The notes under the pieces were generated by a model, which had not been told where the DNA came from, made no database searches, and saw only the letters and a list, made by a program, of their open reading frames with translations. Made by a program: the position numbers and the translations under genes. From positions 62,001 to 126,000 of the forward strand of contig JAZSQK010000011.1 of assembly GCA_045537915.1 (NCBI GenBank): a DNA stretch of 64,000 nt, given 5' to 3'. The stretch is from SFWF01 sp045537915 (GTDB taxonomy: Bacteria > Bacillota > Clostridia > Oscillospirales > Acutalibacteraceae). This document shows positions 57,936-64,000 of the stretch, piece by piece (position 1 is the stretch's first letter; every line of letters begins with the position of its first letter).

Positions 57936-58475
57936 TTAGTAATTACATTTTCTAATTTCAAAATAGCTTTGAGGGTGAGAGCAGGTCGGGCAGACTCCCG
58001 GAGGCTGTTTGCCAACATGAATATGGCCGCAGTTACGGCAAATCCAGATGACCTCCTCTTCACTTTTAAATACCGAGCCTTCGTTTACATTGTCGAGCAG
58101 TTGTCTGTAGCGCTGCTCGTGCTCCTTTTCAATTTTCGCTACCGACTCGAAAAGAAAGGCAATTTCATTAAAGCCTTCCTCCTTTGCGGTTTTTGCAAAC
58201 TCCTCATACATCTCGGTCCACTCGTAATTTTCTCCCTTTATGCCGTCTGAAAGGTTTGCCTTTGTGTCGGGGACATTGCCGCCGTTTATCAGCTTGAACC
58301 AGATTTTTGCGTGTTGCTCCTCATTATCGGCAGTTTCTTTAAAAATTGCCGAAATCTGCTCATAACCGTCTTTTTTTGCCTGTTCGGCATAGTAATAATA
58401 CTTATTTCTTGCCTGGCTTTCTCCCGCAAAGGCTGCGTAGAGATTTGCCTCTGTTTTGCTTCCCTTTAGTTCCAT
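57936..58475 (-). CDS. rbr: rubrerythrin
   Basis: A 179-residue peroxide-reducing protein of anaerobes. The diiron four-helix domain carries AAFAGESQARNKYYYYAEQA, ETADNEEQHAKIWFKLI, and LFESVAKIEKEHEQRYRQLL. The C-terminal rubredoxin-like iron site is WICRNCGHIHVG with CPTCSHPQ. Length and domain order match classical rubrerythrin. AAAGGAGTG precedes the ATG. It supports an anaerobic lifestyle with oxidative-stress defence. Confidence 0.96.
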   Translation of the reverse strand: MELKGSKTEANLYAAFAGESQARNKYYYYAEQAKKDGYEQISAIFKETADNEEQHAKIWFKLINGGNVPDTKANLSDGIKGENYEWTEMYEEFAKTAKEEGFNEIAFLFESVAKIEKEHEQRYRQLLDNVNEGSVFKSEEEVIWICRNCGHIHVGKQPPGVCPTCSHPQSYFEIRKCNY

Positions 58476-58588
58476 AAGACCACTCCTTTTAAAATTCTAA
58501 AAAGAGTATTTCCGAAAATTAACATTTTATACGGACGTGCAAATTTCGTTTTTCCTCCTCATAAAATTCTTTATAAGGGGGAATTATT

Positions 58589-59266
58589 TTGTTTGAACTT
58601 TTACTTCAACTCGCATCAACACTTCTTTATTTTGCTTTGCACGTGACAAATCCCAACTCTTTTCCGCCTGCGCTTTCAGCGAAAGAGGAAGAAGAGCTTC
58701 TTTCAAAAATGTCAAATGGCGACAAAAACGCAAAAAACAAGCTCATAGAACATAACCTACGGCTTGTTGCCCACGTAATCAAAAAATACTACAGCAACCA
58801 TTCAGATCAAGACGACCTTATCTCTATCGGCACAATCGGACTTATAAAGGCTGTTTCGACCTTTAAAGCCGATAAAGGCATCCGCCTTGCAACCTATGCG
58901 GCAAGGTGTATAGAGAATGAGATACTGATGTACTTCAGGGCAAACAAGAAAACGGCGGGAGATGTGCATTTCAGCGACCCTATCGACACCGACAAGGACG
59001 GTAACGCTCTTACACTGATTGATGTAGTTGCAGACAATATCAATATTTTCGACGATATTGACAAAAAAATGAAGATAGAGCGAATGAGGGTGTTGCTTGA
59101 ATCAGTGCTTGATGAGCGTGAAAAACAGATTATCAAGCTACGTTACGGATTAAACGGAGAGGATGAGCTTACCCAGAAACGAGTGGCAGACATCCTTGGA
59201 ATCTCCCGTTCATATGTATCACGCATAGAAAAATCCGCCCTTTTAAAACTCAGGCGGATGCTTTAG
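58589..59266 (+). CDS. sigK: RNA polymerase sporulation sigma factor SigK
   Basis: A 225-residue sigma-70 factor. The N-terminal FPPALSAKEEEELLSKMSNG, region 2 (NLRLVAHVIKKYYSNHSDQD; ISIGTIGLIKAVSTFKADKG; TYAARCIENEILMYFRANKK) and region 4 (RYGLNGEDELTQKRVADILG; RSYVSRIEKSALLKLRRM) match SigK, the late mother-cell factor. A hydrophobic N-terminus (LLLQLASTLLYFALHV) suggests a pro-sequence cut by SpoIVFB. The start is TTG at 58589 with AAGGGGG upstream. The gene is intact, with no skin-type insertion. Its last 24 bases overlap the converging Rieske gene and contain that gene's terminator. Confidence 0.92.
   Translation: MFELLLQLASTLLYFALHVTNPNSFPPALSAKEEEELLSKMSNGDKNAKNKLIEHNLRLVAHVIKKYYSNHSDQDDLISIGTIGLIKAVSTFKADKGIRLATYAARCIENEILMYFRANKKTAGDVHFSDPIDTDKDGNALTLIDVVADNINIFDDIDKKMKIERMRVLLESVLDEREKQIIKLRYGLNGEDELTQKRVADILGISRSYVSRIEKSALLKLRRML
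59229..59259 (-). terminator. terminator of the Rieske gene, embedded in the sigK coding end
   Basis: ATCCGCC (59233-59239) pairs with GGCGGAT (59253-59259). Read on the minus strand, the hairpin is followed by TTTTTC (ends 59228). It lies within sigK codons on the opposite strand and overlaps the last codons of the Rieske gene. Confidence 0.65.
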
Positions 59267-60694
59267 ATTTTGTTTAGCGGGATTGTCAATAAGATTGCCC
59301 TTATAATCAAATCGAGATCCGTGACAGGCGCAATCCCAGCTTTTATCAGCGCTGTTCCACTCAAGGCTGCAACCCATATGGGTACAACGAGGAATTACGG
59401 TATAATATTTCTTTTCGCTCTCACGGTAGACGCCTACCTTTTTACCGTCAATATTCACTATACCGCCCTGTCCGACCTTTAGACTGCTAAGCTTATGGGG
59501 AGGAATATACAAATTGCCCTTTGCAAGTCCCTTTAAGGCCTTGCCCATTTCCTTTGCTACGCCGACAGCTGCCGTCGCTGAAAATCTTTGGGGCGTAAAG
59601 ACCTTTTCATATGGGCTCTCTCCTTTTACACAAAGGTCTGTTATTATATCGGCAGCAACACAAGAACTGGTCATTCCCCACTTGCCGAAGCCTGTTGCCA
59701 CATACCAGTCGGGATGAAAAGATGAGAGTCTTCCTATATATGCCATACCGTCTGCAGTAATGCAGTCCTGCGCCGACCAGAATGCCAACTGCTCGGCATC
59801 AGGGCAGATCTGTCTCGCCACACGGTTCAGCTCATCATAGCTTGTACCGGAGGAATTTTCTCCCGTTCTGTGCCCTGCTCCGCCTATAAAAAGCATATCA
59901 CGGTAACGTCTGAAGGAATAGCCTTCATTGTCAACTCCTATATACATACCCTTTGCAAAATGCTTATCTTTCACCGCCAGAACATATGAACGTTGCTGAT
60001 ACATTCTTGCAAAATAAAGCCCCGGAATTATAAGGAAGGGATAGTGACAGGCAAAGACAATTTTTTCGGCTTGTACTATGAAGTTGTCGGTATATATGGT
60101 GTGACCTTTCACGCTTTTGACAGGAGTTTTTTCGTAAGCTGTTATATCTTCGGAAATTCTACTAATGAATTTCAAAGGGTTAAACTGCGCCTGATTTTTC
60201 ATTTTTACCCCGCCGATAACATCAAATGGTAGATTTATATCCTCGACAAGTTCGACCGAAAGGCCTATCTCTTTGCAGACCTGCGCTTCCCTTTTCAGCT
60301 TTTCATATTCAAAAGAGGAGTAAATATAGCTGTCGGTATCTTCAAAATCGCAGTCGATATTTCTTTGCTTTACGGTATTTCTGTACCACTCTACCGCCTT
60401 TGCATTAGCCTTAGCATAAAGCCCTGTCTTATCATTCGAAAAGCTTTCCTTAAACTGCGCATATACACAGCCGTGCTGCGCCGTTATCTTTGCGGTGGTT
60501 TTTCCTGTCTGTCCCGATCCAATTCGGTCAGCCTCGAGTACCACAACCCTTTTTCCCTCCGATTTCAGTCGGTCCGCAATAAGAACACCTGCCATACCCG
60601 CTCCTATAACCGCCACCTCGGCAGTTAAATTTCTGTCGAGCTCACGCCTTTTCTTTATCTCGGTTTCCTTTTGCCAGATTGAAGAATTAAACAC
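59243..60694 (-). CDS. FAD-dependent oxidoreductase with C-terminal Rieske domain
   Basis: A 483-residue protein. Residues 20-370 form a DAO-type FAD domain: VAVIGAGMAGVLIADRLKSE, VVVLEADRIGSGQTGKTTAK and the C-terminal WYVATGFGKWGMTSSCVAAD. Residues 395-483 form a Rieske [2Fe-2S] domain with ligands in RCTHMGCSLEWN and CACHGSRFDYKGN. I choose the GTG at 60694, since AAAGGTG lies 8 bases before it; a TTG at 60715 would add seven residues. Such proteins are common in Clostridia and Bacilli, with no known substrate. It overlaps sigK by 24 bases tail to tail and has an intrinsic terminator there. Confidence 0.88.
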   Translation of the reverse strand: MFNSSIWQKETEIKKRRELDRNLTAEVAVIGAGMAGVLIADRLKSEGKRVVVLEADRIGSGQTGKTTAKITAQHGCVYAQFKESFSNDKTGLYAKANAKAVEWYRNTVKQRNIDCDFEDTDSYIYSSFEYEKLKREAQVCKEIGLSVELVEDINLPFDVIGGVKMKNQAQFNPLKFISRISEDITAYEKTPVKSVKGHTIYTDNFIVQAEKIVFACHYPFLIIPGLYFARMYQQRSYVLAVKDKHFAKGMYIGVDNEGYSFRRYRDMLFIGGAGHRTGENSSGTSYDELNRVARQICPDAEQLAFWSAQDCITADGMAYIGRLSSFHPDWYVATGFGKWGMTSSCVAADIITDLCVKGESPYEKVFTPQRFSATAAVGVAKEMGKALKGLAKGNLYIPPHKLSSLKVGQGGIVNIDGKKVGVYRESEKKYYTVIPRCTHMGCSLEWNSADKSWDCACHGSRFDYKGNLIDNPAKQNLKHPPEF

Positions 60695-60696
60695 AA

Positions 60697-60741
60697 AAAC
60701 CACACCTTTCACCAAATAGTTTTGGCTTGTGGGTGTGGTTT
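60697..60741 (-). terminator. terminator-like hairpin after azlD, covering the Rieske gene's ribosome site
   Basis: AAACCACACC (60697-60706) pairs with GGTGTGGTTT (60732-60741); an inner CCAAA/TTTGG sits in the loop. On the minus strand the stem is followed by TTTTT. The descending arm contains the AAAGGTG ribosome site of the next gene. Confidence 0.65.
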
Positions 60742-60747
60742 ATGTAT

Positions 60748-61074
60748 TTAAAAAATGAACTGAATAAGCAACATATAGAGGACCGTTCCCCCCGCTATGC
60801 TTAAAAGGGTGTTTCGTTTCAGGATATGCAAAACAGCTACCGTAACAACCCCTATTATCTCGGGTATTCCAAAGGGATAGATAGCAGGGTTTACCGATTT
60901 TAAGCAGTAGACCACAAGCATTGCCATAACCGAATACGGTAAATATTTGCCAAGATATGTGATTATCTTGGGCGTTTCTCTTTTGTTGGAAAAGACTATA
61001 AAGGGCAAAAAACGAAGAATTACAGTTACGGCGGCAGATACGCCTATCGTTAAAGCGACCATAGTATTACTCAT
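60748..61074 (-). CDS. azlD: branched-chain amino acid exporter small subunit AzlD
   Basis: A 108-residue membrane protein with three to four helices. The family pattern LRFLPFIVFSNKRETPKIIT and LGKYLPYSVMAMLVVYCLKS fits AzlD, the partner of AzlC in branched-chain amino acid export. It overlaps azlC by 8 bases. Confidence 0.9.
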   Translation of the reverse strand: MSNTMVALTIGVSAAVTVILRFLPFIVFSNKRETPKIITYLGKYLPYSVMAMLVVYCLKSVNPAIYPFGIPEIIGVVTVAVLHILKRNTLLSIAGGTVLYMLLIQFIF

Positions 61075-61765
61075 TTTCCTCTACCTTCCTCTCAAAAGGT
61101 TTTCGGAAAACTAAAAGCAATGCCGATATTAAAAGCATAGAGGGTATCAGAAAGGCTTCTGCGCCGAAAATGATAAGGCAAATCAAGGTGCACAAAAGCC
61201 CGATAAGAGCAGGAATATGCTCTTTTGTGGACAGCCACTGCTCTATAAAAATTGTGACGAAGAGGGCAGTCATGCAAAAATCTATTCCCGCCGTATTAAA
61301 GCTTATTGCCGAGCCGATAAGCGAGCCTGCGGCACAGCCGACTATCCAATAAATGTGGTTAAGCAAGGAGACTAAAAACTGATATTTGTGAATGTCCTCG
61401 CCCTCGGGGCAATCATCGGCGCAAACGAGGGAATATGTTTCATCGGTCAGTGCAAATATAAGGTAGGGCTTTTTTGCGCCTGTGTCCTTGTATTTATCCA
61501 CCATTGAAATTCCGTAAAAGAGATGTCTTGCGTTTACCATAAGTGTGGTAACCGCAGTGGTTATAAGAGAGGCGCCGCCCGTTATAAGATTTATTGCAAC
61601 ATACTGCATTGAACCTGCATAGATGAATACCGCCATTGCAAGTGACCACAAAATACCGTAGCCCTTGCTCTCAAGCAAAATTCCAAAACCGATTCCGAGC
61701 GCTATGTACCCTGTCATTACAGGCAGGGTTTTTATTAAAACCGTTTTTAAAAAGCTCTTGTTCAT
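61067..61765 (-). CDS. azlC: branched-chain amino acid exporter large subunit AzlC
   Basis: A 232-residue protein with about six membrane helices. Landmarks are TLPVMTGYIALGIGFGILLE, FIYAGSMQYVAINLI, VNARHLFYGISMVDKYK and the ALTDETYSLVC motif. AzlCD exports leucine-type amino acids and some analogues. The gene follows the M18 peptidase after 5 bases, so peptide breakdown and amino acid efflux may be coregulated. Confidence 0.92.
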   Translation of the reverse strand: MNKSFLKTVLIKTLPVMTGYIALGIGFGILLESKGYGILWSLAMAVFIYAGSMQYVAINLITGGASLITTAVTTLMVNARHLFYGISMVDKYKDTGAKKPYLIFALTDETYSLVCADDCPEGEDIHKYQFLVSLLNHIYWIVGCAAGSLIGSAISFNTAGIDFCMTALFVTIFIEQWLSTKEHIPALIGLLCTLICLIIFGAEAFLIPSMLLISALLLVFRKPFERKVEENE

Positions 61766-61770
61766 TAAGT

Positions 61771-63168
61771 TTATTTGCAGAACTCATACATAGTTCTATA
61801 GGCTTCATAGACATCAAACTTTGCAACAACCTCAAAGGGAGCGTGCATTGAAAGCACCGGCACACCAAGGTCAACGACATCTACTCCGAGATTTGCAATA
61901 TACATTGCAACCGTTCCGCCGCCGCCAAGGTCTACCCTACCGAGTTCTCCTGTCTGCCAGGCTATTTCAGCTTTGTCAAGCATTGCTCTGACCTTTGCAA
62001 CATACTCTGCAGAGGCATCAGAGGTTCCGCTCTTGCCCCTTGCGCCTGTGTATTTGGTAATAACGGCGCCGTAGTTGAGCTTGGATGCATTTTTAGGCTC
62101 CATAACATCTTTAAAGGTAGGATCCATTCCCGCATTTACATCGGCGGACAGGCATTTTGAATTGCGGAGCGCCAGGGTATAATCAACCCCCTGCATCTGC
62201 GCAATATCACGGATAACATATTTAAGGAAGGCAGAATTAAGACCTGTGTTTCCGTCGGAGCCTGTTTCCTCCTTGTCGGCAAGAATTGCAACTGCCGTCT
62301 TTTCGGGGCCCTCTACCTCGCATATAGCCATAAGCGCAGGATATGCGCAAACCCTGTCATCGTGTCCGTAGGAGCCGATCATAGAACGGTCAAGGCCTAT
62401 ATCCCGTGCCTTTCCTGCGGGTACTATCTCAAGCTCTGCAGAGAGGAAGTCCTCCTCGGTAACGCCGTATTTTTCACTCAATATAGCCATAATATTAAGC
62501 TTTACAAGTTCACTGCCCTTATCATCCTTGAAAGGTCTGCTTCCGATAAGAATATTGAGCTCCTCGCCCTTTATTCCGTCGGCAAGGGTTCTCTTAACCT
62601 GTTCCTGTGCAAGATGAGGCAGAAGATCGGTCACAACAAAGCAAGGATCGTTTTCATCCTCTCCTATATTTACTGATACGACAGTTCCGTCACGCTTTGC
62701 AAAAACTCCGTGAAGGGCAAGAGGAATTGTTGCCCACTGATACTTCTTTATTCCGCCGTAATAGTGTGTTTTAAAGAGGGCAAGTTCGGTGTCCTCATAA
62801 AGCGGATTGGGTTTTAAATCAAGTCTGGGAGAATCAATATGCGCAGCCGTTATCTGAACGCCCTTGTCTGCCTTTTGCTTTCCGACCACAACAAAGGCAA
62901 CCGTCTTGCCACGGTTGTTGACATAGTATTTTTCTCCTGCAGAATATACCTTTCCCTCCTCAAAGGGTTTAAAGCCTGCTTTTTTTGCAATCTCTATTGC
63001 TTGGGCTGCCGCTTCACGCTCGGTTTTAGAAGCAGACAAAAAGTTTTTGTAACCTTCACAAAAATCGGTTATCTTTTCCCACTTTTCCTCATCACAGTTT
63101 ATAAGTCCGTTCTTCTTATTTATAAAAAGTTTTTCCTTTAGAAGTTCTGCTGCGCTTTTTTCTGCCAT
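61771..63168 (-). CDS. M18-family aminopeptidase
   Basis: A 465-residue dinuclear zinc aminopeptidase. The metal ligands lie in QITAAHIDSPRLDLKPNPLY, LADKEETGSDGNTGLNSAFL, SADVNAGMDPTF and PVLSMHAPFEVVAKFDVYEA. The patterns fit the bacterial M18 family, which forms dodecameric shells and prefers acidic or neutral N-terminal residues. It starts 5 bases after the CoaE fusion gene and precedes azlCD in one operon. Confidence 0.93.
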   Translation of the reverse strand: MAEKSAAELLKEKLFINKKNGLINCDEEKWEKITDFCEGYKNFLSASKTEREAAAQAIEIAKKAGFKPFEEGKVYSAGEKYYVNNRGKTVAFVVVGKQKADKGVQITAAHIDSPRLDLKPNPLYEDTELALFKTHYYGGIKKYQWATIPLALHGVFAKRDGTVVSVNIGEDENDPCFVVTDLLPHLAQEQVKRTLADGIKGEELNILIGSRPFKDDKGSELVKLNIMAILSEKYGVTEEDFLSAELEIVPAGKARDIGLDRSMIGSYGHDDRVCAYPALMAICEVEGPEKTAVAILADKEETGSDGNTGLNSAFLKYVIRDIAQMQGVDYTLALRNSKCLSADVNAGMDPTFKDVMEPKNASKLNYGAVITKYTGARGKSGTSDASAEYVAKVRAMLDKAEIAWQTGELGRVDLGGGGTVAMYIANLGVDVVDLGVPVLSMHAPFEVVAKFDVYEAYRTMYEFCK

Positions 63169-63173
63169 AGGGG

Positions 63174-64000
63174 TTACCTCCCGTTTAAGTTTAGTAGTTT
63201 CTTAAAATCGGCAAGAAGCTTTTCTTCATCGCCGTTATTGTATATTATGTGCGGTGTCTTTGATTTATAAAAATCGTCAGTCTTTCCCGCATTCAGACGA
63301 AGCTCGGCGGCGGCTGTGCCGATACCGTCACGCTGTAGAATTCTTTCAAGTCTTGTCTTCTTGTCAGCAGTAATAGCTATAACCTTTTGACAGATTGAAT
63401 CTATTTTGCTTTCATACAGTGTAGGCGCATCAAGCAATATTTTATTATTACCGCAGTTTTCTATTTCATCCTCAATAAGTTTTGTTATGAAGGGGAAAAT
63501 AGTCTTATTAAGAAGCTCGGTCTTATCGGGAGTTTCAAAGGCTAAGCGTGCCAGTTTCGGTCGGTCAAGACTGCCGTCTTTGTTTATAATCTCTTTACCG
63601 AAAGCACTGCTTAATGCCTCAAGACACTCTTTGTCCTCAGTTGCCATTCTTGCTGTTTTATCGCAGTCTATAACATAAAAGCCAAGCTCTTTAGCCGCTT
63701 TACAGGCGGTTGTTTTTCCTGCGCCTGTAGGGCCTGTCAGTCCTATTATGTGTTTTGGTTTTATGACCTTAAACCCTGCCGCACGAATAAGACGGTTATA
63801 AACCGCAAGGCCTACCCCTGTTTTTTGGGGTGCGTGTACATAAATTTTTTCTACCGAAAGCTTATCTGCCTTTCTGAGAAGATTAAAAATGAGTTTTGCA
63901 TGTTCTTCCTCATTTTCCTCTTTTCCCATACAAAGCGTTTTACACAAAAGCTTTTCTTTATCCTCTTCAAAACATATTGCCGCAATATTCTTTTGAGAGT
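63174..64000 (-). CDS. coaE: Sua5/TsaC C-terminal domain fused to dephospho-CoA kinase (cut by right edge)
   Basis: The frame is open from 63174 to the window's right edge, so the N-terminus is missing; a TTG at 63947 is internal. The visible N-terminal part (CMGKEENEEEHAKLIFNLLR; IYVHAPQKTGVGLAVYNRLI) matches the C-terminal Sua5 domain of threonylcarbamoyl-AMP synthases, the first enzyme of tRNA t6A synthesis. It leads within about ten residues into CoaE: P-loop IIGLTGPTGAGKTTACKAAK, VIDCDKTARMA, DAPTLYESKIDSICQKVIAI and the C-terminal IIYNNGDEEKL. CoaE phosphorylates dephospho-CoA in the last step of CoA synthesis. The P-loop reads GPTGAGKT instead of GGIGSGKS. Confidence 0.85.
   Translation of the reverse strand, partial: SQKNIAAICFEEDKEKLLCKTLCMGKEENEEEHAKLIFNLLRKADKLSVEKIYVHAPQKTGVGLAVYNRLIRAAGFKVIKPKHIIGLTGPTGAGKTTACKAAKELGFYVIDCDKTARMATEDKECLEALSSAFGKEIINKDGSLDRPKLARLAFETPDKTELLNKTIFPFITKLIEDEIENCGNNKILLDAPTLYESKIDSICQKVIAITADKKTRLERILQRDGIGTAAAELRLNAGKTDDFYKSKTPHIIYNNGDEEKLLADFKKLLNLNGR

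Noticed and set aside
57350..58063. 237-codon minus-strand open frame across birA and the rbr end
   Set aside because: Antisense to birA, crosses a terminator, and has no recognisable domain.
1..64000. CRISPR arrays, insertion sequences or prophage
   Set aside because: I saw no regularly spaced repeats, transposase or integrase proteins, or phage structural genes on either strand.

Overview
The window reads as chromosomal DNA of an anaerobic, spore-forming member of the Clostridia, probably Oscillospiraceae/Ruminococcaceae-like. Supporting signs are rubrerythrin, an uninterrupted sporulation sigma factor (sigK), RNase Y, the clostridial nusB-xseAB-ispA-dxs-tlyA-nadK-argR-recN block, strong Shine-Dalgarno sites, several TTG/GTG starts and sigma-A promoters (TTGACA-17-TATAAT). 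The placement is inference from gene content; there is no rRNA or marker tree. I see no phage, insertion sequence or CRISPR array.

Layout. 1-5145: end of thiI, then a CinA-sortase B fusion, a membrane-anchored protein and a small multidrug-export family protein, followed by a hairpin-rich spacer. 5164-7138: a secreted cohesin-like protein with a 49-residue acidic protein and a Ser/Thr-rich lipoprotein. 7350-8264: cysK. 8322-19282: a ten-gene minus-strand catabolic operon (sugar isomerase, FAD oxidase, Fe-S protein, class II aldolase, YihV-like PfkB kinase, IolB-like cupin isomerase, aldose epimerase, DUF4867, FGGY kinase, fused EtfB-EtfA) with a divergent AraC regulator. Its substrate is not evident. 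20309-25564: an amidohydrolase/acyltransferase fusion, RNase Y and a GH110-like beta-helix protein. 25691-29349: an aminotransferase and secDF. 29392-30720: a PqqD/HPr-kinase-like pair, tRNA-Arg(CCT) and a tRNA-like element ending in CCA. 30800-34433: SIS protein, archaeal-type TIM, YjbQ protein, AraC regulator and the stump of a Gfo/Idh oxidoreductase. 34443-37026: queA-tgt-yajC. 37211-39978: asd-dapA-dapB. 40082-43604: a BlaI/BlaR1-like pair with operators, and an acyltransferase. 43640-53216: the large housekeeping operon. 53377-64000: DivIVA-like coiled coil, YfhO membrane protein, yfbR-birA, rubrerythrin, sigK, a Rieske-FAD oxidoreductase, azlCD, an M18 peptidase, and a Sua5-CoaE fusion cut by the right edge.

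How it works together. Most genes are core metabolism (lysine/DAP, isoprenoid, queuosine, protein export, RNA decay). The best candidate for an undescribed system is the 11-kb operon at 8322-19282. It combines an isomerase-kinase-aldolase route with a FAD/Fe-S/ETF oxidation module of lactate-dehydrogenase type and carries no transporter. Other points of interest are the protein fusions (CinA-sortase, EtfBA, amidohydrolase-acyltransferase, Sua5-CoaE), the orphan PqqD/HprK-like pair, the tRNA-like element behind tRNA-Arg, and a terminator embedded in the 3' end of sigK. All functions are assigned by reading translated sequence and recalling family motifs; no database search was run.
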